The notes below the pieces were generated by a model. It ran no database searches, had not been told where the DNA came from, and was given only the letters and a program-made list of their open reading frames with translations. 64,000 nucleotides of DNA from Thalassia testudinum (taxonomy: Eukaryota; Streptophyta; Magnoliopsida; Alismatales; Hydrocharitaceae). Below are positions 1-9,576 of this stretch, one piece after another. The first letter of the stretch is position 1. Each line of letters opens with the position of its first letter. Location of the stretch: positions 100,622,001 to 100,686,000 of the forward strand of contig JAZHRO010000022.1 in assembly GCA_037157565.1 (NCBI GenBank), given 5' to 3'. Both the position numbers and the translations under genes were made by a program.

Positions 1-2143
1 AAGAAGGAAGCTCCTGAGGGCGGAACCTCCAAGGGCTCCCAAGACACAAAGAAACCATAACAACTTCTCATAACCTCCCCAAACATGCTACGCTCCTAGC
101 CCACCAGTCTAGCAATCCACTTCGCGAGGAGGCTGGCATTCACCATCCCCACATCTCTGACCCCCAATCCCCCCTCCTACACGGGCCTACATACTTCCTC
201 CCAAGCCACCAACCTCGCCCCTCTCCCCATTGCTCCCACATTGGACAAGAAAAAATCTCGCATCAACCCAGTAATCTTCTTATCTATTTGCTTCAGCATT
301 CTAAACACTGACAGAAGATAGGAGGGAATGGATGCCAAAACCGTCTTCACGAGGACAAGCCTCCCCCCCTGGATAGCAACCTCGCTGACCAGCCTGCTAA
401 CCTCTTCTCCATCCTCTTCAACAGAGGAAGCCACTCACTAACCCTAAGCCTTCTGTCTGACAGAGGAAGGCCCAGATAGACCAGCGGCAATGATCCCACC
501 TCTATCGCAAGTGCCTCACCCACCAACTCCACCTCCTCACCCTTCATGTTCATCGGGACAAAAGTTGATTTCTGATAATTAATCTATAGGCCAGACGTCG
601 CCCCAAAAAGCTCCAGCATGATCCTCATCCTCCTAGCCTCCATCCTCCCTCCTTCAACTAGAAAAAGGGTATCATCCGCATATTGCAGAATCGCGATCTG
701 GTCACTCCATCCTGAAACCCAGCTATCAAACCTCCATCGCATGCTCTGTGTGTCGCCCTCGCTAATGCGTCCACTACCAGCACAAACAACATGGGAGCAA
801 AAGGGCACCCCTGCCTAACACCTTTCCTAGGCTGCACCCAACCTCCCACTAAGTTTCCATTAATCAAGACCAAGAAGGAAGTGGTCGTCACGCATCTCTT
901 CATCCACTCAATCCATCTCGAGGGGAAGCCTCTTCTCAGCAAGGATACCCAAAGGAAGTCCCACTGCACTGTGTCATACGCCTTGCTGAAGTCTACTTTC
1001 CACAGAAACACCTATTTCTTCTCCCTCTTCCAAGCCGCCAGCACCTCCATAGCACAAACAAAGCCATCCAGAATGCCCCTACCTGGTATGAAAGCTGTCT
1101 GCACAGGTGATATCAGGTCCCTGATAACATCTCTAAGCCTGTTTGCCAACACACCTCAAACACTATAAGATAGGCAGCGTTCGAGATCGCAATCGGACGA
1201 AAATCTTGGATCTCCTCTGCTCCATCCTTCTTAGGCAACAGGGACATGTAGAACTTATTCAGCCTGTCAAAGCCCCTATTCCCTTCTGAGAACTTCATCA
1301 TCTCCATCACATCTGTCTCTACTAGCAACCAAAACTCCCTAAAAAAGAGAACCGGCAAGCCGTCCGACCCAGGACATCCATCCGCATTCAGTCCCCACAC
1401 CGCCCTCCTCACCTCGTCTGCCGAGAAACTGGCTATGAGACCTTCTACTTGAGTCTCTGAGACCTGATGGGTATCCTCCCCTCTCCAGCTCCAAACACTT
1501 CTGCTGCGCCTGCCTGTGAAATCTCTAAAGAAATCCGCCGTAGCCCTTCCCACCGCCTCCCTTCCTACAAACTCCTCCCCGTGAATCACCAGTCTCTCTA
1601 TCCAGTTCCTTCTCCTGGCCAACGCCATTTAGCGGAAGAATCTGGTGTTTGAATCCCCTTCCCTGAGCGACTTATGATGTAATCTCATCTTTCATTCTAT
1701 CTCGGCTTTCTTGTCATCTTCTTGCACCACCCGTGACATCTTCATCCTCGTCTCTCTGTCCTCAGCCGAAACAGGTGCCTAATCTTCTAGTCTGTCTATC
1801 CTAGTGATTGTTTCCAACGCCAACTCCATTCTTTCCCTCCTGGATGCTCTGATCTCTTTTCTGTATCTCCTAAGGTGATCTCGTAACAAAGACAACTTTC
1901 TCGCTAACCAAACTATAGCCGAACCTTCCACCCCAAAGGACCTCCATCTCTCCTCCACCATTCCCCGAAACCCTTCCTCAAGCACACGATCTATTAAATT
2001 TGAAATACGTGCCAAAATAAGATCCCTCATTTGGCCACCATACCAGGGGGTATGATCTAAAAATGGCCTCTCTATCAGGACCACTTCTGCCACCGGGAAA
2101 GTCTACACCATCTCCACATTGGCCAGGAATCTATCAATCATGG
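1..2143 (-). mobile_element. LINE A1, 5'-truncated L1-type retrotransposon (3' end outside window)
   Basis: Minus-strand non-LTR retrotransposon running off the left edge. It matches 9401-11543 base for base by eye, apart from one difference (T at 1995, C at 11395). It covers the end of the endonuclease/linker part and the reverse transcriptase of ORF2. The match stops exactly at 2143, where sequence in the other orientation (LINE D endonuclease region) begins, so 2143 is its 5' truncation point. The same stops and frameshifts occur in both copies. Its 3' end, poly(A) and possible TSD lie left of the window. Confidence 0.93.
177..2093 (-). pseudogene. Broken LINE A1 ORF2: linker and reverse transcriptase
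   Basis: ORF2 of an L1-type LINE copies its own RNA at a nicked target. The fragments read, from high to low coordinate: linker (1779-2093); RT entry block with PGSDGLPVLFFREFW and FDRLNKFYMSLLPKKD (1113-1628); finger/palm with FLWKVDFSKAYDTVQWDFLW and GVRQGCPFAPMLF (658-1011); catalytic YADDT (668-682 within 584-808); thumb with SLPLVYLGLPLSDRRL (347-553) and the following block (177-434). Reading moves between frames at least four times and crosses stops, so no RT can be made. The catalytic aspartates are still encoded, which suggests the decay is not ancient. Confidence 0.9.
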
Positions 2144-2596
2144 GTGGGTGTGCAATTTTAATTTCACCCTAGAGATTGATCTAGGCCAAGAGACAAGCCA
2201 GATTGACATAGAGAATCGCAAGTGTTCCAGGACACAATTTCTCATCTGGAGTTAATGGTTTTTACCATTACCAGCTACAGGTTCACATGGTGGAATTTGA
2301 TGTCAGATAACTTGTGCAGTAAATTTAGAGGGTTCTAGAATTAGTTGAAAAATCGAAGTTGTTTCTGTTATCTGATGTAGTTCTGCTTAGAAGGCTTTTC
2401 TCTAATTACACACTGTTGTATTACCACTCCAATCAAGACTTGAGATGTGGTTCTAAATTCTAATGGCAAGTTTGATAGGTCATGGCTAAGAGGACAGGAA
2501 TTTGAGGAACTAGTTGAAGAAAAGTGAAAAAGTGTGCCCGAGGGTAATTCTATGGCACATACCCTGGCATCAACACTGGCAACCTTATAGGATTTC

Positions 2597-2857
2597 TTGA
2601 AGGACTATAAGAAGAGGATAGTAGAAAGAGGATGGGAAGCATGCCTCCCCAAAAGAAGTGACAAGGATCGGCAGAATCTGTGGTCCTCGGGAGATTGCAG
2701 CCCAATGAGACACCAGTCTATGATCCAAGAAAAAGATAGAAAGAATGAGTTGCAATGGAGGCAGAAATCTAGGCCTACATGGCTGAAGGAGGAGGATTTG
2801 GATATGAAGCTTTTTCATTCCTGTGCCAATGAGAAAAGGAGGAATCACATACAGTAG
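2597..2857 (+). pseudogene. LINE D ORF2 linker fragment
   Basis: An 86-codon piece whose second half reads EKDRKNELQWRQKSRPTWLK and then a FHSCANEKRRNHI block. This is the standard plant LINE linker between endonuclease and RT (family pattern WRQRSRxxWLKEGDxNTxFFH). LINE E carries the same block on the other strand at 35268-35663. The first 30 residues are less typical. It is flanked by stops and belongs to the broken LINE D ORF2. Confidence 0.7.
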
Positions 2858-2986
2858 CTGACCAGAGATGGAGGGGACATAAGGGCGGGAGGAGTTAGGC
2901 AGATATATTGCTGAGCATTTAAGACTTTTTACGAGAGGAAAGGCTTGGGGGCATTGCATTGGAGAGGATCAGGCATCTGACGCCTG

Positions 2987-3271
2987 TTGGAGGAGCAACA
3001 GTCATCGCCTATGGCAGAGTTCACAAAGGTCTGGGTTGCTCCATGGGGCCTCGATGTGGAAGGTTCCCCAGGTCTAAATGGATTCCCAATTTTTTTCTAT
3101 AAGGAATTTTGGAACCTGGTGGGGAGTAATGTCCTAGCAGTGACAACAGAGTTCATGGTAGCCAATAGAAGATTTGACTTCATCCACAAATTCTTTTTGT
3201 TCTTGCTCCCTAAAAAGGAGACGGTGACGTGTGGATGATCTATGTCTAATAGCTTTGTCAGACACCATATA
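2987..3271 (+). pseudogene. LINE D reverse transcriptase, N-terminal blocks
   Basis: Contains GSPGLNGFPIFFYKEFW and RFDFIHKFFLFLLPKKE. These match the plant LINE RT entry motif (PGxDGxxxxFYKEFW ... INLIPKK). The next frame gives LALSDTIY up to 3271, the start of RT block 2. The block is interrupted here by the insertion at 3272-3475 and resumes after it as VLANCLRAVMDLLIHPMQ. Confidence 0.8.
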
Positions 3272-3475
3272 CATTCCTTTTGAAGGGAAAAAGAGACTAG
3301 CAGGGTTATTAACCCCCGGTGATTTCATTAATAGGAGAGCTAAATACACCAAAAATTACAAAGATCGCTAAAATGATGAAGTGCATCATCCATGGAGAAT
3401 CTCTCCCTTCTAAATAAGAAGCCATTATGCTTTAGCCATATGCACCAAATGAGAACAAAAGCTCTCCTACCATTG
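3272..3475 (-). mobile_element. Short 5'-truncated LINE insertion inside LINE D, with TSD
   Basis: About 204 bp of minus-strand LINE 3' end inside the RT of plus-strand LINE D. Read on the minus strand it encodes a LINE C-terminal tail (FVLIWCIWLKHNGFLF within 3340-3546), then a 3' UTR with a GGGTTA/TAACCC stem-loop (about 3310-3322) and an A-rich end. GACACCATA lies at 3261-3269, just before the insert, and is repeated directly after it at 3476-3484. The LINE D protein reading is restored across the insert, apart from a frameshift. Confidence 0.8.
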
Positions 3476-3487
3476 GACACCATAAAC

Positions 3488-3945
3488 TTAATTGTGCCAA
3501 TGTTTTGGCAAATTGTTTGAGGGCAGTAATGGACTTGTTGATACATCCAATGCAGGTGGCCTTTATCAAGCGGAGTTGTTTAACAGATTGCTTTGTAACT
3601 AACTGCATCAAAGATTATTTCTGCTTGGGAGAAACTGCAGTGATGAGAATTCCTTTGGAAGGTCAATTTTGTGAAGGCATACAACCCTATCGCTTCGAGC
3701 TTCCTGTGGTCTTTCTTTGCTTAGAGAGGGTTTCAGAGACAGATTCAATGGATAAAGCATTTTGTCACTACAACAAGCAGTCTGTCACTAGCCAAGGAGA
3801 GGTGCACATCAAAGATGTCCTCTTGCATTTTGTGCTTGCTGTTGATGAGTTAGCTACAAGCTTGTTTGGAAGGTCTACTCAAGTTTTTTGGAGAGTGCAA
3901 ATTCCCAACTCACGATCCCACCTTTGTGATATGCTGATAACATAG
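3488..3945 (+). pseudogene. LINE D reverse transcriptase, palm region
   Basis: The 146-codon frame begins ANCLRAVMDLLIHPMQVAFI, the RT block-2 motif (ANRLRxVxxxxIxxxQxAF). It ends with FVLAVDELATSLFGRS, the block after the RQGCPLAP motif. A degraded YADN lies at 3929-3943 in another frame, in place of catalytic YADD. The KAYD motif region is scrambled by indels. The fragment is inactive. Confidence 0.75.
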
Positions 3946-4419
3946 CCACAGCCATTCTACATGAAATCTACAGGTGGGGCCTTAATTGGAAGGGGCATTC
4001 TTTACATGAAAGTGGAGATTCACCTTTTTGGACGATCCTTTTGAAGGTTTTGGAAATGGCTGCCAGAATATCTTCTCCAGTAATGGCCCTCTTTGTTTAT
4101 CCCTCCAAAGGTATTTGCTTTGGCACAGAACAAATAAGCTAAGGTGATTGATTGTTGGAGTGGCACATTATGAGAGTGTAAAGGTTGCTGGATGCCACCT
4201 TTTGTCTCTGGATTCTTAGATGCAAGAACTGAGTAGCCGGTGTAATTACATGAGGCTATTGGAGGGATATCACTTGTTGCTAAGAAAGAGGATGGATGGG
4301 GATGGGGAGGAGAGTTCTTGGTGAATAACATAAAGCATAAAATACCCTTTGCCAGCAGCTAACAGATAGATGAAGACTTTCTTAGGGCAGAAATCCTTCT
4401 ATGGGGAGCTAAGGCACAC

Positions 4420-4650
4420 TTGAAGGTCCCCTTCTTTGCATAGTAGCTTAGCAGAAATAGTACAAAGATATGAAGACAATAGTGGTTTCCTGATGCAGAT
4501 GTTTCCTGCAGCCTTCTGCGAGGATGGAGAAAAGAAAAGGGCATTGATCATTTCTTCTAATGTTCCCTAGCAGGGGGATATGGTCAACTCAATTTCATAC
4601 TAAGTTGGAGTGGGCCACTTGGGCCATTTTGGTTGAGCAAAATGGAGCAG
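4420..4650 (+). pseudogene. LINE D ORF2 C-terminal zinc-binding (zf-RVT) remnant
   Basis: Translation with stops gives VPFFA*LLSRNS, then DADVSC, then a GIDHFFF-CSLA block. These fit the plant LINE C-terminal zinc domain (VKxFxWLLxxxR ... CPLC ... EExxHLFxxCxxA). At least three stops are present. It marks the 3' part of LINE D. Confidence 0.6.
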
Positions 4651-5047
4651 CTTCTATGGGGGAACAGCCTTTTCCCAAAAATGTTATGTCTCGTGCTAGA
4701 TTGCCAATAGCGGAGTGGACTTGTTTTCTTGGGTCATAATGTTATAGGCTACCAATCTCAGGTAGTCACCTTTGGACCTCTCAAAAAATGTTAGTTCTTG
4801 TATGAGTAGATGGCATTACATTAAATCTTAATTCTTGTATGAGTAGATAGCATCGCTTCAGGTGATGATCGTGAGGGTATTTCAGATACCAAAAGGTTTC
4901 TGGTTGCATAGTTTTACTGGCCATCAAATTACAATTTCCACGTATCCCTTATATTATGCCGTAAGTATCAGTTTGAACTTCCGAGGGTATCTGGAGGTAA
5001 CGAGCTTTTCTTTTACACCCAAGAATCCTAAATCACTCTTAATTGAC

Positions 5048-5205
5048 CTTGATTAATTAAAAAGCCAAAGAGGTGCAAGCATCCACTGGCACACAAGCCT
5101 TCTTGCGTCTCATTATCACCACAGTCAACATTAATTGAATCATGAACCAAATTTTCAGATTGTGCAAAGGCCCACACAGGAGAAATGGGATCCTCCAGGT
5201 TACTG
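5048..5205 (-). other. Candidate C-terminal exon of the rhomboid-like gene (weak)
   Basis: On the minus strand an acceptor-like GTTGTAG is followed by a reading frame starting C|AGT AAC CTG. It continues SNLEDPISPV... and SENLVHDSINVDCGDNETQE. In RBL15-type proteins the linker after the SSW-PQR block has a DSNLQ-like segment, so both phase and order fit. The 3' end is unclear: the best donor, CAAG|GTCAAT at 5048, is weak. No UBA domain follows within the window. The match rests on a few residues and could be chance. Confidence 0.3.
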
Positions 5206-6872
5206 CTACAACTATGTGCAGTCAATGATCAAGTTGCCAAGAACATGCTGGCAATAATGGGGGTTTTGGGAAAATGGTCGTATTGACACGCAATAATTGT
5301 CGATATAGTAGTGTGCCATCGATAATGTCTGCGATAACCTCAACATTTCACCAGTACATATTTTGTCTGTACCTTGTTGCTGCTATTGCTCAAGGGTGCA
5401 TCGAAGGAGGTTGACAATAGCAGAAGGTGGTAGTGGAGGGTCACGAGTGATTGAACGACACCAGAGGAGGCAAAGGTGGTTGGTCTTGCATGGAAAGCAG
5501 GTTGAACAAGGAGCGCAGATGGTGGCCGATATTGGTTTGCATACATTCAATGACTTCTATAATTCACAATGGTCTTATATTTTAACTTTCGAATGTCCTA
5601 ATTAGGTAATTTTCTATACTATCTCACTACCACCTACTTCAAACTTCTAGTTGGTTGAGACTACTTTATTTAATTATATATTAATTCAACACTTGCGTTT
5701 TTACATGTATGCCCTTCTGGATAACCTTTCAAGGCTTTAAGTTAGTAATGTGTATTTACTTACAATTTTAATCATTTAAATAAATTTGTCGGCATGCGTC
5801 AGCACACCATCTGCGTACCCTTGGTGTGCCCTCAATAAGCATAATTTTTAGGTCATTGATAACCTCGATGACCCAACGTTAAAAAGCGGGTGTTTCCACG
5901 GCACACCCTCAACATGCCTACAATACGCGCACTCGAAAATTTATCGGCACGGCATCAATATCAACACTTAAAATCTTATTGCAGTTTGCCACTAAGAAAA
6001 TAATATTTGTACTAAAAGAGATAGATACACACACATTTGACTTTTGAGGTATAACATGTAGACTATGGAAGTGCTTGTAATGGCAAAAAGCCTACCACCA
6101 CCAACTATCATATCCTATTAAGATGAAACTAGGAGCATTGTTGGTACAAAGAAGAAAAAGGCAAGTTGCAGTCAGGTCTTGTGCCAAGCCAGTGTAAGCC
6201 TTGCACCTGTGACATATATAGATACTGTCATTGATGCATAAGCCTTTAATTTGATATTTAGCTTCCAACACGGGTGGCATTGAGACAAAAATAATTGACA
6301 CCTAAGAATAGAAGTATAATGATGACATCCTCAAGGAAAGTTGTCATTGACTCATTGCAACTTTGATGATTTATCAATAAGGCAAATGCTTTCTAAATTG
6401 ATAGTCCCATATTTCACGTGAGCTCAAAGCACATGAATTCACTCTTCCTTTGTCACCACAAGACAGATTACTTCTCCTCGCATCAGATCTTAGATTGCTA
6501 TTTGAGGATTTTCTAGCTAGAACAATCCCCAGCTAATCAGAGTTAACAAGCATAGTTTGGTCCAACTTCTGTCGTAATCAGGCTACCAAGAGTTCAAACT
6601 CGATTTAGAATACCACCACAGATTCATGAAAATCAAGATAACATCAAGCCACAGTGTTTTTTTCAAGAGGACCTCAGTGTACATGTAGTACCCCATTTAG
6701 TGTCGGAAAGGACTTTGTTGTTGTTGTTGATGACTTCAACATACATATTTATGCACTTCCATGAACAAATCCACAGAGAAACATATCATTTTGTAACAAA
6801 ATGTAAGATGTTTAAAGATCTGAAAATTCTATTATAGAACACAACCATCTGACAAGATGTATGTAAAATACG
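5206..6872. other. AT-rich non-coding stretch, no gene recognised
   Basis: Only short unsupported reading frames are seen here (for example 5340-5546 and 6092-6301 on the minus strand). There is no TE signature and no clear splice-bounded exon. It is most simply intron of the rhomboid gene, if the 5.1-kb candidate exon is real, and otherwise intergenic DNA. Confidence 0.4.
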
Positions 6873-7061
6873 TGTTAGAATTACTAAATTTAGTTAGTTA
6901 AAGGTTTATTTTAATTAGGCTAGGAATCCTAGTTTGTTTTCTATTCATGTTTTGCCATTTTTATTTCTTGCCAAGTTTAGTATGTAATTTGTCAAACTGA
7001 CTCTCTATATAAAGAGGTCCGGGGACTCCATTTTTAAATAAGAGTGCAGTTTATTTCTTCA
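6873..7061 (+). repeat. 5' LTR of the small copia-type element
   Basis: Begins TGTTAGAATTAC and ends TTTCTTCA. It contains a TATA box in CTATATAAAGAGG near 7008-7020, where transcription of such LTRs begins. It aligns with 8131-8300 along its whole length with many substitutions and small indels, so the insertion is old. Confidence 0.8.
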
Positions 7062-7064
7062 GTA

Positions 7065-7076
7065 TGGCATCAGAGC
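7065..7076 (+). other. Primer-binding site (tRNA-iMet type)
   Basis: TGGCATCAGAGC lies three bases inside the left LTR. It differs by one base from TGGTATCAGAGC, the usual plant Ty1-copia primer-binding site, and so marks the start of minus-strand DNA synthesis. Confidence 0.8.
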
Positions 7077-7363
7077 GGGGAAAATCCTAATCCTAGGCCC
7101 CTCTCTTCCTTTGTCTCTCTCTGCCTAGGGAGGCATGCTGTCACCCCTCCCTCTCCTACCCTCCTCCCACTCTGTCTCACCACTACCTAGAGAAAGGGGT
7201 CATCGCCTCCTCTTCCTCCCCCCACCCCCACCCCCCCTCTCTCTCTAGTGCTACGAAGAAAAGGAGCTACCAAGCCCCTTTCCCCTTTTGCTCATGCATG
7301 TCAAGTGGATAGACTAGCACCGCCCTCCTCATTCCCGTGTGTGTGTTACCGGCAGCGTAGCGG

Positions 7364-7535
7364 CCTAATCTACTGCTGCCAATGCTGCTGTTGTTGTGCC
7401 GCTGCTATTGGTTGCTGCTGCTGCGGCTATTGCTAACGCTGCTGATGTTGTTGCATTGCTGCTGCTGCTGTTGATGTTGCTACTATTGCAGTTGTTGTTA
7501 ATGCCACTGCTGCGGCTACTGCTGACTTCTTCACC
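7364..7535 (+). repeat. Imperfect GCT/GTT trinucleotide-rich tract
   Basis: About 170 bp made largely of GCT, GTT and GCC triplets, interrupted by occasional other triplets. It can be read as poly-Ser/Asn/Ala on the minus strand or Leu-rich on the plus strand, but neither looks like a real protein. It lies in the leader of the small LTR element and probably grew by slippage. Confidence 0.7.
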
Positions 7536-8118
7536 TGCAACACCACCCTCATCACCTACCCTTGCGGAGCTCGTCACTATGGGACCGCCATGTAGGGCTT
7601 TCTCAACCAAAGTCCTGCTCTTCTCAACCAGAGTCCTGCAGTGCTCAGTAGACTGCCCTTTGTCGTGAGAACAATCCATAGCACAGGGGGGCGGACCCCC
7701 GTGGAATTGAAAATTAGATTTTTTTTTTTTTTTCAATGGAAACAGAAGACTCCACCAAGGAGTAAACCCTCATCTACTATTGATGTCGCATCAGGCTTCG
7801 TTGCCCACCCTACACTTGCTTTTGCATCCCCTAATCTCTTTGAGGATGCAAATGATGCTAATGACTGGTGGGGACATTAAGGGTCATGCTCAACCCTCTA
7901 CCCTGCCTCCTGACTACTATCTAACATTGCCTCCTGCCTGCACCTGCATGACTCTTCCTAGTTTTTTTCCCTCCTCCAAGCAAGAAAAGTTCCCACTAGT
8001 CTAAAGCAATTACTTATGATTGCCAGACTGTCAATGTACTCCTCCAACCAAACGAAGCCGATATTGGGCGAAGTTTGTTTTGTTTTCCCACCTACAAGTT
8101 GGGCATTGCATGCTCCAA

Positions 8119-8130
8119 CTTGGGGATGAG
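8119..8130 (+). other. Polypurine tract
   Basis: The purine-rich stretch TTGGGGATGAG directly precedes the right LTR. This is the expected position and type for the plus-strand primer of copia elements, and it fixes the LTR boundary at 8131. Confidence 0.7.
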
Positions 8131-8300
8131 TATTAGTTACTATATTTAATTAGTTATAAATTTGTTTCAATTAGGCTAAGAGCCTTAGCTATTTACTATT
8201 TTTTATTTCTTTCTAGGTTTAGCATGTAATTTGTCAAACCTAAGTATATAAATAGGTCAATGAACTCTATTTTGCAATAAGACTGCAATTTATTTCTTCA
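8131..8300 (+). repeat. 3' LTR of the small copia-type element
   Basis: Begins TATTAGTTAC (TG mutated to TA) and ends TTTCTTCA. It retains a TATA-like AGTATATAAATAGG near 8249. It aligns with the 5' LTR at 6873-7061 but is about 20 bp shorter. Confidence 0.8.
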
Positions 8301-8360
8301 ACAATGTGAATATAGAATTCATCATTTCTGATCCAACCAGTAAAACTCTAAACTGAACGA

Positions 8361-8456
8361 TTTTTTTTTTTTTTGAGAGAAACTCAACGTTATATTAACT
8401 AGTGCAATATGATAAGATAGATCAAGGTAGTACAGTACCTACCGCAATATGGAGCT
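8361..8456. repeat. Poly(T)-headed repeat, copy 1, left of LINE A2
   Basis: A run of 14 T followed by GAGAGAAAC and ATTAACTAGTGCAATATGA. A second copy starts with 14 T at 14084 in the same orientation (GAGAGGAAATTAACTAGTGCAATATGA). Read on the minus strand both look like the 3' end of a poly(A)-tailed retroelement. LINE A2 inserted between the two copies. Confidence 0.6.
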
Positions 8457-8472
8457 CTAGGCTCACTGAAAT
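8457..8472. repeat. Right-hand (3') TSD of LINE A2
   Basis: CTAGGCTCACTGAAAT, next to the poly(A) tail of the minus-strand LINE. It matches 14053-14068 with one mismatch, as expected of target-primed insertion. Confidence 0.8.
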
Positions 8473-8495
8473 TTTTTTTTTTTTTAAAAGAGGAA

Positions 8496-8522
8496 GGGTG
8501 GTTATCCTCATGATAATCACCC
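8496..8522 (-). other. LINE 3'-terminal stem-loop (A2)
   Basis: GGGTGGTTATC, 5-base loop, GATAATCACCC: one imperfect pair in an 11-bp stem, a few bases from the poly(A) tail. The same structure ends LINE B (16412-16439) and LINE G (52467-52493). In some plant and animal LINEs a 3' stem-loop is what the RT recognises; that role here is inferred. Confidence 0.8.
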
Positions 8523-8705
8523 ATAAATAATTTCATTTCATTTTAAAAATCAAAAGAACATATTACAACAAAGTCATACTCTAGACCTCCAAAACTTCAC
8601 CTAGGACATAACAAAATAAAAAATATTCTCTACATAGGGTCTTTCTCCCCTAAAGAGCACTCCATTCCTGCCCAGCCACACACCCAACATTGCCAGGACT
8701 CTCGC

Positions 8706-9119
8706 TCAATCACATTTGAATCTGAAAACATTGTGACCCACATGAGCACACCCCCTCCGGAAGGACGACCAGAATGCAACCTCATCCCGATGAACAACCC
8801 AGTTGATCCCCATCTTCTGCCACACTAGCACCACCAACGGACACCTGAAGAAAAGGTGTTGAATGTTCTCCTCTCCACCACAAAGAGGACAACTCACGTC
8901 CTCCATATGAGTCCACCTCGCTCTCCACTTCATCACAATCCTACCCCGCCTCACCAGCCACGCAAAGATCTTCACCTTCAGTGGACAATCTGATTCCCAA
9001 ATAAGTCTGCAGTCCCTCCAAAGGTCTACGTCCACGTCCACCCCGCCACCACTCAACCTACGGAAGACCTTTACGACAGAAAACTCACCTTCATCCCAGC
9101 TGTAGACGTCCCCCCCCAC
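8706..9119 (-). pseudogene. LINE A2 ORF2 C-terminal zinc-binding domain (zf-RVT)
   Basis: A 137-codon open stretch: WRDCRLIWESDCPLKVKIFA, then WLVRRGRI, then CPLCGGEENIQHLFFRCPLV. This is the cysteine/histidine domain found at the C-terminus of plant LINE ORF2 proteins (CPLC ... HLFxxC). It is separated from the RT by a stop and frameshift around 9120-9130. The metal ligands are intact. Confidence 0.85.
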
Positions 9120-9576
9120 CTCTGGCTCTCAGCCTTCCAGCTCCTGCAACAGCGTCTGAAAGTCTCCGCATCTCTGATCAGATAGTCCCCCCCAAAAGGT
9201 TGGATACCAGGCCCCAGACCAACAGTCTCTCACGGGCCATCGGGGTCGCCGCACATCCGAAGAGACGAGGGAACCTGTCCTTGATGGGCCTTCCAACTCC
9301 TTGCCAATCATCCATTCAGAATCTGAAAGCATCACCCTCACCTAAAATAGGTGTGAAGAAAGGGTGTATCTTGCCCGTCACAGCCGCCAGCCCCCTGAGG
9401 AAGAAGGAAGCTCCTGAGGGCGGAACCTCCAAGGGCTCCCAAGACACAAAGAAACCATAACAACTTCTCATAACCTCCCCAAACATGCTACGCTCCTAGC
9501 CCACCAGTCTAGCAATCCACTTCGCGAGGAGGCTGGCATTCACCATCCCCACATCTCTGACCCCCAATCCCCCCTC

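Larger units (their letters stand above)
2144..4850 (+). mobile_element. LINE D, decayed plus-strand LINE
   Basis: Remnant of an L1-type LINE in the opposite orientation to its neighbours. Translating across frames gives, in order: endonuclease (from 2150, like DFNFTLEID...TSQIDIENRK); linker (2597-2857, LQWRQKSRPTWLKEEDLD); RT blocks (2987-3271 and 3488-3945); and a zinc-binding C-terminal region (about 4420-4650). It is split by a small LINE insertion at 3272-3475 and cut at its 5' side by LINE A1. Its 3' limit is uncertain. A 24-bp direct repeat (4793-4816 and 4830-4853, two mismatches) sits near the end. Much internal sequence is lost between RT and the C-terminus. Confidence 0.75.
6873..8300 (+). 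mobile_element. Small copia-type LTR element without recognisable gag-pol (TRIM/LARD-like)
   Basis: Two related direct repeats (6873-7061 and 8131-8300) bracket about 1.07 kb. A primer-binding site like the initiator-Met tRNA complement, TGGCATCAGAGC, lies 3 bp inside the left LTR. A purine-rich tract (TTGGGGATGAG) abuts the right LTR. The interior shows no gag, protease, integrase, RT or RNase H similarity. It holds a pyrimidine-rich leader, a GCT/GTT-rich stretch and short reading frames. Movement would need proteins from an autonomous copia element. No convincing 5-bp TSD is seen (ATACG versus ACAAT). Confidence 0.8.

Noticed and set aside
791..1168. Plus-strand frames opposite the LINE RT (also 10191-10568 and similar)
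   Set aside because: Shadows of the minus-strand RT in GC-rich sequence; no domain and no coding signal of their own.
6092..6301. Possible rhomboid exon (minus strand, acceptor TGTCACAG then VQGLHWLGTRPD reading)
   Set aside because: Right order between the 14.4- and 5.1-kb exons and right phase, but similarity to the PGRGRTLG segment of the family is too weak and the frame soon stops.
6868..8305. 5-bp TSD for the small LTR element
   Set aside because: ATACG on the left and ACAAT on the right do not match, so no TSD is claimed.
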